From: Collinsella aerofaciens
GTDB lineage: Bacteria; Actinomycetota; Coriobacteriia; Coriobacteriales; Coriobacteriaceae
Length of the DNA stretch: 20,226 bases
NCBI GenBank assembly: GCA_021641225.1
Contig: JAJWXI010000017.1
Coordinates: forward strand, 1-20,226
Reading direction: 5' to 3'
Part shown: positions 1-7,945 of the stretch, piece after piece
Numbering within the stretch: position 1 is the stretch's first letter
Layout: each line of letters opens with the position of its first letter
Made by a program: the position numbers and the translations under genes
Notes under the pieces: generated by a model
What the model was told of the DNA's origin: nothing
The model's input: the letters and a program-made list of their open reading frames with translations, nothing else
Databases searched by the model: none

Positions 1-27
1 TCCCCATATTATTGATGACGTCGACAG

Positions 28-44
28 GCGGGGTGGTTCCCCGC
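28..44 (+). promoter_or_regulatory. Short GC-rich inverted repeat upstream of mraZ
   Basis: A perfect 6-bp inverted repeat GCGGGG/CCCCGC with a 5-base spacer (TGGTT) lies 36 bp before the mraZ start. It could be a small leader hairpin or part of an operator. MraZ is known to repress its own operon by binding G-rich direct repeats upstream of mraZ, but only 80 bp of leader are present and no clear repeat array or -10/-35 pair is visible, so the role is open. Confidence 0.25.
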
Positions 45-80
45 GTACGTGCCATCTGAGTAACCGAGGGGAGGGCGCAC

Positions 81-515
81 ATGGGAATGACGGGTGCATA
101 CGAGCGCAATCTCGATGCAAAAGGTCGTCTGTCCCTGCCTGCACCCCTTCGCGAGGAGCTTGGAGAGCACGTTCGCGTGTTCAAAGCCCTGGATGTCGAT
201 GCTCTGTACGTGTTCTCTGCCGAGGCCTTCGATAAGTGGGTCGAAGGACTCTTCGCGGGTCGTGAGGGCCACGAGGGTTTTAACCCGCGTGACATCAACG
301 ACCAGAAGCTCATGAGGGCGATCAACAAGCGCACTACGTCGATGGACGTGGACAGCGCCGGTCGTATCGGTCTTTCCGAGTCTCTCCGCAAGCAGGCGAA
401 CCTCGACCGCGAGGTCACGGTTGTGGGCAACTACGACCACCTTGAGGTTTGGGATCGCGCCGCGGCCGATGAGGACGATGACGATGAGGCTCTGCTGGAC
501 CTCTTCTTCTCGTAA
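81..515 (+). CDS. mraZ: Transcriptional regulator MraZ
   Basis: MraZ is an AbrB/SpoVT-like DNA-binding protein that forms rings and represses the dcw operon at whose head it sits. The 144-residue product has the expected two tandem domains: the first signature DAKGRLSLP is at residues 12-20 and the second, DSAGRIGL, at 91-98, followed by VVGNYDHLEVWD near 114-125. The start ATG is preceded by a strong purine-rich ribosome site (GAGGGGAGG, 66-74). A second ATG two codons downstream is possible. Position directly before rsmH is the universal arrangement. Unusual is a C-terminal acidic run (DEDDDDE, about 130-136) ending in LLDLFFS. The family call is firm; repression of this operon is inferred from family knowledge. 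Confidence 0.96.
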   Translation: MGMTGAYERNLDAKGRLSLPAPLREELGEHVRVFKALDVDALYVFSAEAFDKWVEGLFAGREGHEGFNPRDINDQKLMRAINKRTTSMDVDSAGRIGLSESLRKQANLDREVTVVGNYDHLEVWDRAAADEDDDDEALLDLFFS

Positions 516-535
516 GGGCAAGGCACGGGTAACGG

Positions 536-1501
536 ATGGAGCGTGGGATCTTGACACAAGAATATCGGCATGAACCTGTCATGCTCGGCGAAGTGCTTGA
601 GTCGCTGCGGCTAAAGAGCGGCTCCATTGTCTGCGATTGCACCCTTGGCGGTGCCGGCCATTCGGTAAAGATGGCCGCGCAGGTGGGGGAGACGGGCCTT
701 TTGCTCGGCGTCGATCAGGACGACATGGCCCTCGAGGCCGCTGGCGCTCGTCTGGACCGCGAGGTTCCCGGCGTTCCGCACCAGCTGCTGAAGGGCAACT
801 TCGGCGACTTGGACGAGCTGCTTTGCTCGGCCGAGGTGCCCGGGGTCGATGGCTTCCTGTTCGATTTGGGCGTTTCGTCACCGCAACTCGATATCCCTGG
901 CAGGGGCTTTTCGTATAACGAGGACGCCCCATTGGACATGCGGATGGATCCGGGTAATAACACCTTAAACGCAGCTGAGGTCATCAACACCTATAACGAA
1001 CACGACCTCGCCCGGATTCTACGCGTCTACGGCGAAGAGAAGTTCGCCTCGCAGATCGCGCGCGAGATCGTGCGCCGCCGCGAGCAAGAACCGATCGAGA
1101 CCACCGGCCAATTTGTCGAGATCATCAAGGCGGGTATCCCGGCTGCCGCTCGTCGGCATGGCGGACACCCGGCCAAGAAAAGTTTCCAGGCCATTCGCAT
1201 CGAGGTCAATCACGAGCTCGATGTGCTCGAACGAGGGCTTGATGCCGCCACCAGGTGGCTCAACCCGGGCGGACGTATCTGCGTCATCTCGTATCACTCG
1301 CTCGAGGACCGTATCGTAAAGAATCACTTTAAGGAGATGAGCCAGGGGTGCACGTGTCCGCCGGAGATTCCGGTGTGCGTGTGCGGCAACGTGCCGATAC
1401 TCAAGGTCATCACTCGCAAACCCTTGGTTGCCCAGCCTGATGAGGTTGAGCGCAACCCTCGGGCGAGATCAGCCAAAATCCGCGTGGCGCAGCGTCTGTA
1501 G
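536..1501 (+). CDS. rsmH: 16S rRNA (cytosine-1402 N4)-methyltransferase RsmH
   Basis: RsmH (MraW) transfers a methyl group from S-adenosylmethionine to N4 of C1402 in the 16S rRNA decoding site. The 321-residue protein (E. coli: 313) shows the SAM-binding loop CTLGGAGHS (35-43), then DLGVSSPQLD, LDMRMD, the HPAKKSFQAIRIEVN block, and the C-terminal SYHSLEDR and ARSAKIRVAQR motifs. A Cys-rich stretch (CTCPPEIPVCVCG) precedes the last block, as in many Gram-positive homologues. Start choice is uncertain: ATG at 536 has a weak ribosome site, while an in-frame TTG at 551 is preceded by GGAG (538-541) at good spacing and would begin directly at the conserved EYRHEPVML. It follows mraZ by 20 bp and is probably co-transcribed with it. 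Confidence 0.96.
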   Translation: MERGILTQEYRHEPVMLGEVLESLRLKSGSIVCDCTLGGAGHSVKMAAQVGETGLLLGVDQDDMALEAAGARLDREVPGVPHQLLKGNFGDLDELLCSAEVPGVDGFLFDLGVSSPQLDIPGRGFSYNEDAPLDMRMDPGNNTLNAAEVINTYNEHDLARILRVYGEEKFASQIAREIVRRREQEPIETTGQFVEIIKAGIPAAARRHGGHPAKKSFQAIRIEVNHELDVLERGLDAATRWLNPGGRICVISYHSLEDRIVKNHFKEMSQGCTCPPEIPVCVCGNVPILKVITRKPLVAQPDEVERNPRARSAKIRVAQRL

Positions 1502-1591
1502 GCGCGACCGCGCGATATTGGACCTCCCGCTCGCACCATAAACGAAGCTTAAACACACTACCAACGTACTCGGGATGGGAGGCGGCATATC

Positions 1592-2062
1592 ATGGGCTAC
1601 AACACTTCAAGCGCAGCACTCGCCTATGATATGAACGCCATGCCCGCCTATCGTGAGACGCCGCAGGCCCCCGTTGCTCCCCGTGAGCAGCGCACGCCGC
1701 GCTTTGATGTCTACACGGGCGCGGGCCGTCAGGCAAACCAGGCGGTAAGCCCGGTTTTCATGAGCGTTCTTAAAACGTTTTGCATCATTGCGGCTATCTT
1801 CATGACGATCGGCGTCGCCCGCGTGGCGCTCGCCGGCGTTACGGCCCAGGTGCTCAACAGCAACGCCGAGCTTACCAACACGCTCGAAAAGGCGACCGAT
1901 GAGAGCTCCGACCTGGAGGTCATGCATTCGGTCTATGGCGCCGACACGCGCATTCGCGACCTTGCGGGCGCTTATGGCATGGTGGAGCCCAGCGAGAGCG
2001 TTACACTTGACTTTTCGCAGGATGCAGCCGCGGGCGCCAACGCGACCGCGACCGCTCAGTAG
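1592..2062 (+). CDS. ftsL: FtsL-like cell division protein
   Basis: A 156-residue bitopic membrane protein in the ftsL position between rsmH and ftsI. Residues 1-52 are a proline-rich, predicted cytoplasmic tail; about 56-83 form one hydrophobic membrane segment (FCIIAAIFMTIGVARVALAG inside it); a short extracytoplasmic heptad-like stretch follows (AQVLNSNAELTNTLEKA), and then RIRDLAGAYGMVEPSE, which resembles the FtsL/DivIC signature where a conserved helix ends in a GMVxPS motif. FtsL forms a complex with FtsB/DivIC and FtsQ and helps activate FtsWI. The start has a good ribosome site (GGGAGG, 1577-1582). FtsL sequences diverge strongly, so the call rests on architecture, the GMVEPSE end and synteny. 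A DivIC-type name is the alternative. Confidence 0.8.
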   Translation: MGYNTSSAALAYDMNAMPAYRETPQAPVAPREQRTPRFDVYTGAGRQANQAVSPVFMSVLKTFCIIAAIFMTIGVARVALAGVTAQVLNSNAELTNTLEKATDESSDLEVMHSVYGADTRIRDLAGAYGMVEPSESVTLDFSQDAAAGANATATAQ

Positions 2063-2079
2063 CAAGACGGTAGCTGAGT

Positions 2080-3945
2080 ATGACAAATGACTATCGCCGC
2101 GGTTCCGATGGGGGCCGCGGTTCTGGACGTCCCTCGTCGCGGGGACGTTCTGGTTATCAAGGAACGGGTCGGCAATCTTACAACGCCGGGCAGTCCCGTG
2201 GCAACGACCCGGCGTCGCGACTTCGCGGCTCGGGCGGCCCTCAAGTGCATAACACCAGGTCGCGCAAGAGTTCGTCGACCGAATGGCTCACAGGCACGCC
2301 TCTGCCTCGCCGCAAAGCCGTCATGGGCTTCATTGGGCTTGGCTTGGGCTTGGGCGTCTTTCGCCTTGCCGACTATCAAATTGTCGAAGCCGATAAACTG
2401 CGCGAGCGTGCCGATGCGCGCCGCCTGCTTGCGCAGACCCTCTATGCCAAACGTGGCACCATCTACGACCGCAACGGTAACGTGCTAGCGTCGTCGGTCG
2501 AATGTCGCAACATCGCCGTGAACCCCCAGCTTGTCGAGGATGTTGACAAGACGGTGTCGGCGCTGGTCAAGGCAACGGGAATCGATAAAAAGACCTGCCG
2601 CAAGCTCGTTGAGTCCGATGGAACCTGGGTGTATATCAAGCGCCAGGTGGACGAAGACGACGCTGCGGCGCTGGAGAAGAAGAACCTGCCCGGCGTGCTT
2701 TTTGAGCAGGCCATGAAGCGCGTATATCCATACGACAATCTGGCATCGCAGGTGCTGGGTGTAGTGAATGTAGACAACGACGGCTTGACGGGTCTCGAAA
2801 AGCAATACAACAAGCTTCTGACCGGCACGAACGGCTCTCTCGTACGCGAGCGCGCGAGGGACGGCAGCTATATCGCGGGCGGTGCCTATAAAAAGGTGGC
2901 TGCGGTCGACGGCGTTGATATCGTGACGACGCTCGACGTCAATATCCAGCGTGCGGCCGAGGATGCCCTGGCAGAGGCTGTCGAGAAGACAAAGGCCAAG
3001 AACGGCTCGGCGCTGGTCACCGATCCTACGACAGGCGAGATCTTGGCAGCCTGCTCGTATCCGACTTACGACCAGACCAATTTGGAAAACGCCAAGACCG
3101 AGGATATGAACCTGCGCCTGGTCACCGACGCCTACGAGCCCGGCTCGGTCTTTAAGACGCTCGTGGCGGGCGCCGGCTTCGACTTGGGTGTCGTGCGGTC
3201 GAGTACGTCGTTTGAGGTGCCGGCGAGCATCAAGGTGGGCGACGATACCGTCACCGATGCCGACAAGCGCGACTATGCCATGACCATGGATGTGCGCGAG
3301 ATGATGCGCCGTTCGTCCAACGTAGGCTTTGTCCTGGTGGGGCGCAAGATCGGTGCCGACGACTTTGCCGCCTATGTGGACAAGTGGGGCATCGGTCACA
3401 GCTCTGGTGTCGATTTTCCGGGCGAGAGCCTGGGCATCGTCAAGGAGCGTGACCAGTATGACGGCGCCACGCTGGGCTCGATGAGCTTTGGACAGGCGCT
3501 GTCTGTCTCGCCGATTGAGATCGCACGTGCCGTGGGCGGCATCGCCAACGGCGGCGTGATGATGACCCCGCACTTCTATAAGTCCAGCAAAGGTGACGAG
3601 AAGGACTGGGGCGAAGGCGAGCGCGCGATTTCGGAGGATGCCGCATCCCAGGTGACATCGTGCATGCAGACGGTCGTGTCGGAGGGAACGGGCGTTGGCG
3701 GCGCGGTTGACGGCTATGACGTGGCGGGTAAGACCGGTACGGCCGAACGTGCCGACGAGAACGGCGGCTACCTCAAGGAGAACTACATGTCGTCCTTTAT
3801 GGGCTTTGCACCGGCACAATCGCCCAAGGTGCTGTGCTATATCACGCTCGACGGAACGCCGAGCGGCTCAGATGCCGCTGCGGTTCCGTTCCAGTTCATT
3901 ATGGCCAACGCGCTCGACGTGCTGGGTATTCCGCACACGAAGTAG
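2080..3945 (+). CDS. ftsI: Septal peptidoglycan transpeptidase FtsI (class B penicillin-binding protein)
   Basis: FtsI/PBP3 cross-links septal peptidoglycan as partner of the glycosyltransferase FtsW. The 621-residue protein has a long Gly/Arg/Ser-rich cytoplasmic tail (1-78), one membrane segment (about 80-97), the pedestal-domain signature RGTIYDRNGNVLA (125-137), and a transpeptidase domain with the active-site SVFK (Ser356, Lys359), SSN (412-414) and KTG (551-553). No PASTA domains follow; the protein ends soon after the catalytic domain. The start ATG lies 17 bp after ftsL with only a weak ribosome site, so translational coupling is likely. The tail is much longer than the few tens of residues typical of proteobacterial FtsI and carries a DPASRLR motif also found, slightly altered, in the FtsW tail. 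Confidence 0.95.
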   Translation: MTNDYRRGSDGGRGSGRPSSRGRSGYQGTGRQSYNAGQSRGNDPASRLRGSGGPQVHNTRSRKSSSTEWLTGTPLPRRKAVMGFIGLGLGLGVFRLADYQIVEADKLRERADARRLLAQTLYAKRGTIYDRNGNVLASSVECRNIAVNPQLVEDVDKTVSALVKATGIDKKTCRKLVESDGTWVYIKRQVDEDDAAALEKKNLPGVLFEQAMKRVYPYDNLASQVLGVVNVDNDGLTGLEKQYNKLLTGTNGSLVRERARDGSYIAGGAYKKVAAVDGVDIVTTLDVNIQRAAEDALAEAVEKTKAKNGSALVTDPTTGEILAACSYPTYDQTNLENAKTEDMNLRLVTDAYEPGSVFKTLVAGAGFDLGVVRSSTSFEVPASIKVGDDTVTDADKRDYAMTMDVREMMRRSSNVGFVLVGRKIGADDFAAYVDKWGIGHSSGVDFPGESLGIVKERDQYDGATLGSMSFGQALSVSPIEIARAVGGIANGGVMMTPHFYKSSKGDEKDWGEGERAISEDAASQVTSCMQTVVSEGTGVGGAVDGYDVAGKTGTAERADENGGYLKENYMSSFMGFAPAQSPKVLCYITLDGTPSGSDAAAVPFQFIMANALDVLGIPHTK

Positions 3946-4072
3946 GGGGTTACAATCTTTGGGGCGTGGTTTGTTGTCCCATATGAGGGGTGTTCACATG
4001 CCCTGCACCACGCATACGCGGCGCTGGGATACAATACGCCGATAGCATTATTAGGTTTACAGGGGAGCTGCA
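3946..4072 (+). promoter_or_regulatory. ftsI-murF spacer with candidate promoter elements
   Basis: This is the place where murE usually lies; no open frame of useful length is seen. It holds two TACAAT hexamers (3951-3956 and 4030-4035; five of six matches to the -10 consensus), but neither has a convincing -35 box at 16-18 bp. A perfect 7-bp inverted repeat, GCGTGGT (3964-3970) and ACCACGC (4007-4013), lies between them and just before the second hexamer. A promoter for murF and downstream genes starting near 4042 is plausible. The ribosome site of murF (AGGGGAG, 4061-4067) closes the spacer. Confidence 0.35.
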
Positions 4073-5497
4073 ATGATAGAGATCGCCGTCAACAACCTCG
4101 CGGCCGCAACAGGGGCCCGAACCGTGACGGGAGAAGCCGATCGGGTATGCCGCGGGTGCGTTATCGACTCGCGCCAGGTCGAGGAAGGGACGATTTTCGT
4201 CGCCTTTCCCGGTGAAAACGTCGACGGCAATGATTTTGCTTCCCGTGCCGTCCAGTCGGGTGCCGGCGCCGTCGTGATGACGCGTGAGCCCGAGGCCGAG
4301 CTGGTCTCGCTGGCGCAGGACAAGGGCTGTGCCATCTTGCTGACCGATGATCCCGAGGAGTTTCTGCTGCGTTTGGCGCATGCGTATCGCCTGGAGCTTG
4401 GCTGCCTGGTCGTTGGCATTACCGGTTCCATCGGCAAGACGACGACCAAGGACGTGCTCGCCGCTGTGCTCGCCAAGCGCTATCGTGTCTGGGCCACCAA
4501 GGGCAATTTCAATAACCTGATCGGCATGCCGCTCACGGTGCTTTCCGCTCCGGCCGATACCGAGGTCCTGGTGCTCGAGATGGGCATGAACCATTTCCAC
4601 GAGATCGAGCGCCTGTCTCAGTCTGCCAATCCCAACCTTGCCATCGTGAGCAAGATCGGCACCTCTCATATCGGCATTTTGGGCAGCCGCGAGAACATCG
4701 CCCGCGCTAAGGCCGAGATCGTTCAGGGCATGTGCGCCGCTGGCGACTATTTGCCGCTGCTGGTTTTGGGCGGCGAGGACGATTTTACGCCGTTCATTCG
4801 CGATACGTTCGCCCAGCCTGCTGGTATCGACGTGATGCTGGCCGGTGTCTCTGACGATGATGAGGTCCGCGCCCGCGACGTTCGCGTTGATGACGAGGGC
4901 CGTCCGGTCTTTACGCTCGATTTTGGTCAGGGCGAGACAATCGATACCATGCTTGCCATCCCCGGCGTGCAGTCCGTTCCTAATGCCGTTAAGGCCGCCG
5001 CGGTTGCCTATCGCCTGGGCGTGACGCCCGAGCAGATCGATGCTGCCTTTAGGGGCCTCACGATCACCGGGCACCGCCAGGAGATCAAGCGCGCCAAGAG
5101 CGGTGCACGCATCATCGACGATTCCTATAACGCCAGCGCCGAATCGATGGCAGCCGGTCTTGATCTGCTGTGCTCGCTTTCGTGCACGGGGTCTCGCATG
5201 GCGATCCTGGGCGAGATGGGCGAGATGGGCGATGAGGCTCCTCGCATGCATGAGCTCGTGGGCGCCTATGCCGCCGCCAAGAAGCTCGACATGCTGGCGT
5301 GCGTGGGTGGCGAGCTGGCCCAGCTTATGGCCGATGCCGCACGCATGATGGGCATGGACGAGGACCGCATCCAGGTGTTCTCCGATTATCAGCAGGTGCT
5401 CGACCGCATGGGCGGCGCGCTTGAAAAACATGATGTTGTACTGGTCAAGGGTTCCCGCTTTGTTGAGCTCGACCGCTTTGTGGAAGGTGTGTGCTAG
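4073..5497 (+). CDS. murF: UDP-MurNAc-tripeptide--D-alanyl-D-alanine ligase MurF
   Basis: MurF adds D-Ala-D-Ala to the UDP-MurNAc-tripeptide, the last cytoplasmic step of precursor assembly. The 474-residue protein has the MurF-type N-terminal substrate domain (VIDSRQVEEGTIFVAFPGE, 30-48), the ATP loop GITGSIGKTTT (115-125), EMGMNHFHEIERL (169-181), and the C-terminal domain signature DDSYNASAESM (349-359) with LGEMGEMGDE after it. The start is well set by AGGGGAG at 4061-4067. One oddity: the ligase motif usually written GxHNxxNA, intact in MurC and MurD of this window, reads GVQSVPNA here (298-305), with the His and the first Asn replaced. Family assignment is firm. No MurE homologue is present nearby. 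Confidence 0.95.
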   Translation: MIEIAVNNLAAATGARTVTGEADRVCRGCVIDSRQVEEGTIFVAFPGENVDGNDFASRAVQSGAGAVVMTREPEAELVSLAQDKGCAILLTDDPEEFLLRLAHAYRLELGCLVVGITGSIGKTTTKDVLAAVLAKRYRVWATKGNFNNLIGMPLTVLSAPADTEVLVLEMGMNHFHEIERLSQSANPNLAIVSKIGTSHIGILGSRENIARAKAEIVQGMCAAGDYLPLLVLGGEDDFTPFIRDTFAQPAGIDVMLAGVSDDDEVRARDVRVDDEGRPVFTLDFGQGETIDTMLAIPGVQSVPNAVKAAAVAYRLGVTPEQIDAAFRGLTITGHRQEIKRAKSGARIIDDSYNASAESMAAGLDLLCSLSCTGSRMAILGEMGEMGDEAPRMHELVGAYAAAKKLDMLACVGGELAQLMADAARMMGMDEDRIQVFSDYQQVLDRMGGALEKHDVVLVKGSRFVELDRFVEGVC

Positions 5498-5500
5498 CCC

Positions 5501-6520
5501 ATGTTCGGCAATCCCTCGTATCCAACGTATCAGGCTTTTTTGGGGCTTGGCATCGCCGCAGCCATTGCGCTGCTGCTCATGCCGTGGTGGATCAAGCTGC
5601 TTAAGGTCGAGGGTATCGGCCAACAGGTTCGTGCCGACGGCCCCAAGCGTCATTTGGTTAAGCAGGGAACGCCCACCATGGGTGGCGTTGTCATCCTCGT
5701 CGCGATCTCGCTGACCTGCCTGCTGATGGGCAAGCTCACCACCGAGCTCGTGCTCGTGCTGCTCGCCACGCTGGCGACCGGCGTGCTGGGCCTGATCGAC
5801 GATCTGACTTCCGTTACGCATGGGCGCTCGCTCGGTCTGACGCCCCATGCCAAGATGATCGGCCTAACCATTATCTGTGTCACCTTTACGGTACTTGCCG
5901 TCAACTGGTGCGGCGTCGCCCCCGAGATTCGTTTTCCCGGTGGGTTGACGATTGACCTTGGCGTGCTTTCGACTACCATCTGCGGCTATTCGTTCCCGTG
6001 GCTCTATATTGTCTTTTGCTGGCTGATGATTGCCGGTCTTTCTAATGCCGTGAACCTGACCGATGGCCTTGACGGTCTTGCTGGCGGCACCTCCATGATC
6101 GCCATGCTCGCCATGGCTGCCATGGCGTTTTTGCATGGAGACGTGAACCTGTCCATCTTCTGCACCGCGTGTGCCGGTGCCTGCTTGGGCTTTCTGTGGT
6201 TCAACTGCTATCCGGCGAGCATCTTTATGGGCGATACCGGCTCGCTTGCCCTGGGCGCCGCGTTTGCCTGCACGTCCATCATGACCAACACCGAGGTCGT
6301 CTCCCTCATCATCGGCGGCCTGTTTATCGTTGAGACCCTGTCGGTCATGATTCAGGTTGTCTACTTCCACTTTACGCACAAGCGCGTCTTCCTTATGGCG
6401 CCCATCCATCATCATTTCGAAAAGAAGGGTTGGGCCGAGACCAAGGTCGTCATCCGTTTTTGGATTATCGCTGCGGCATTTGGTGCCGTTGGCCTTGCTC
6501 TGTTCTTCCAGTTGGGATAG
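5501..6520 (+). CDS. mraY: Phospho-MurNAc-pentapeptide-transferase MraY
   Basis: MraY moves phospho-MurNAc-pentapeptide onto undecaprenyl phosphate to make lipid I. The 339-residue polytopic membrane protein contains DGPKRHLVKQGTPTMGG (46-62), the catalytic Asp pair in LIDD (Asp100, Asp101), NLTDGLDGLAGG, ASIFMGDTGSLALG, and the His motif APIHHHFEKKGW near the C-terminus. It starts 3 bp after murF, with GGAAGG (5482-5487) as ribosome site. It is somewhat shorter than E. coli MraY (360). In the DDxxK signature the Lys is replaced by Ser (DDLTS, Ser104), and the next residues (VTHGRSLGL) lack the usual basic cluster. All other catalytic residues appear intact, so it is most likely active. Confidence 0.96.
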   Translation: MFGNPSYPTYQAFLGLGIAAAIALLLMPWWIKLLKVEGIGQQVRADGPKRHLVKQGTPTMGGVVILVAISLTCLLMGKLTTELVLVLLATLATGVLGLIDDLTSVTHGRSLGLTPHAKMIGLTIICVTFTVLAVNWCGVAPEIRFPGGLTIDLGVLSTTICGYSFPWLYIVFCWLMIAGLSNAVNLTDGLDGLAGGTSMIAMLAMAAMAFLHGDVNLSIFCTACAGACLGFLWFNCYPASIFMGDTGSLALGAAFACTSIMTNTEVVSLIIGGLFIVETLSVMIQVVYFHFTHKRVFLMAPIHHHFEKKGWAETKVVIRFWIIAAAFGAVGLALFFQLG

Positions 6521-6529
6521 TGGTCTTTC

Positions 6530-7936
6530 ATGCCTCTTGCTGATGTCTTTAGCCTGCTCGTTTTGGGTCAGGGCAAATCCGGTCTCGATGTCGCCCGCTG
6601 GGCGCTGGCACATCCCGAGCGCGTAAGCGCCGTTACCGTGTATGGCGGCGGCACCTCTGAGCCCAATGATGCCACGCGTGCGCTCGAGGCTGCTGGTGTG
6701 TCGTTTGTCTATGGGACCGAACAGGTCGAGGGCGCCTATGACGTATGCGTGACATGCCCGGGCATCTCGGAGTTCTCGGGCTTCTTTAAGGCCGGGCTCG
6801 AGCATGCCGCCCAGATTATGGGTGAGCCCGAGTTTGCCTATCGCCTGTCGCCCGATAACTGGATTGCCATCACGGGCACCAACGGCAAGACGACCACCAC
6901 GTCGCTGACCGATTATCTGCTCAAGGCTGCCGGCGAGGCCAGCGTAGCTGTCGGCAACATCGGCGAGCCGCCGGTCAACGAGATTGACGGCCGAGCCCAC
7001 AACGAGTGGTTTGTGGCTGAGCTCTCGAGCTATCAGATTGCTACGACCACCGAGCTCCACCCTCGCGTGGCGGTGCTGCTCAACATCACTCCCGACCACT
7101 TGGGCTGGCATAAGAGCCATAAGAACTATGCGCTTGCCAAGATCAAACTGTTTGACAATATGGTCGATGACGATCTGGTGGTCGTCGACGTCGAAGACGC
7201 CGGCATTCACGAGTTCGATGAGTACATCTACACGCCGGGTCGTCGCATCTGCAAGGTTGCCTTTGACGAGCCAGAGGGTGAGGATGTCGCCTTTGTGCGC
7301 GATGGCAAGATGATCGTGCGCCTGAAGGGCGTCGAGACCCCGCTCATCGCTACATCCGAGCTCAAGATCTCGGGCCATCACAATGTTATCAATGCTCTGT
7401 GCGCTGCCACGGCTGCCCTGGCCGTCGGTGCCGATCCCGAGGGCATTTGCCGCGGTCTGGCCTCGTTCCAGCCGCTCGAGCACCGCGTGGAGCCGTGCGG
7501 CGAGATTGACGGAGTGCGCTACGTCAACGATTCCAAGGCGACCAACACCGACGCGGTCGAGAAGGCACTGACGGCGTTTCCCGATGACGACGTGATTTTG
7601 CTGCTCGGCGGCCACGATAAGGGCACGCCGCTCACGGACTTCGCGCGCGTCGTTATGGACAACGTGCGCTCGGTCGTCTGCTTTGGCGATGCGCGTGAGC
7701 GCTTCACCGCCGCTATGGACGAGGCCGATGTCGATGGCGATGTGGATATCGCCCAGGCGGATGACCTGCGCGATGCCGTGGACGTCGCCCGTTCGCTGTC
7801 GAGCCGTGGCGACGTGATCTTACTTTCTCCTGCCTGCTCTTCGTTCGATGAGTTCTCGGGCTATGAGGAGCGCGGCCGCGTGTTTAAGGACTATGTGGCC
7901 CAGCTTGCCGCTGCGGCGAAATCGCAAATGGAATAG
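6530..7936 (+). CDS. murD: UDP-MurNAc-L-alanine--D-glutamate ligase MurD
   Basis: MurD attaches D-glutamate to UDP-MurNAc-L-Ala. The 468-residue protein shows the N-terminal nucleotide fold LVLGQGKSGLDVAR (10-23), the ATP loop ITGTNGKTTTTS (114-125), ELSSYQIATT, LNITPDHLGWHKS, the intact ligase motif GHHNVINAL, then HRVEPCGEIDGVRYVNDSKA, LLLGGHDKG and a C-terminal LLSPACSSFDEFSGYEERG. These blocks are diagnostic of MurD rather than MurE or MurF. The start lies 9 bp after mraY with a weak ribosome site (GGGA, 6514-6517), consistent with coupled translation inside the operon. Confidence 0.96.
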   Translation: MPLADVFSLLVLGQGKSGLDVARWALAHPERVSAVTVYGGGTSEPNDATRALEAAGVSFVYGTEQVEGAYDVCVTCPGISEFSGFFKAGLEHAAQIMGEPEFAYRLSPDNWIAITGTNGKTTTTSLTDYLLKAAGEASVAVGNIGEPPVNEIDGRAHNEWFVAELSSYQIATTTELHPRVAVLLNITPDHLGWHKSHKNYALAKIKLFDNMVDDDLVVVDVEDAGIHEFDEYIYTPGRRICKVAFDEPEGEDVAFVRDGKMIVRLKGVETPLIATSELKISGHHNVINALCAATAALAVGADPEGICRGLASFQPLEHRVEPCGEIDGVRYVNDSKATNTDAVEKALTAFPDDDVILLLGGHDKGTPLTDFARVVMDNVRSVVCFGDARERFTAAMDEADVDGDVDIAQADDLRDAVDVARSLSSRGDVILLSPACSSFDEFSGYEERGRVFKDYVAQLAAAAKSQME

Positions 7937-7945
7937 GGGTTGCCG

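Noticed and set aside
1502..1591. Possible promoter between rsmH and ftsL (TTGGAC at 1518, CATAAA at 1537)
   Set aside because: The spacing of 13 bp is too short for a standard promoter; only the ftsL ribosome site is supported.
3950..5848. A 632-codon open frame on the minus strand across murF and mraY, and similar long minus-strand frames (for example 5864-7615 and 2485-3819)
   Set aside because: They lie entirely opposite clear essential genes, their products are His/Ala/Gly/Arg-rich without recognisable domains, and such frames are expected opposite high-GC coding DNA.
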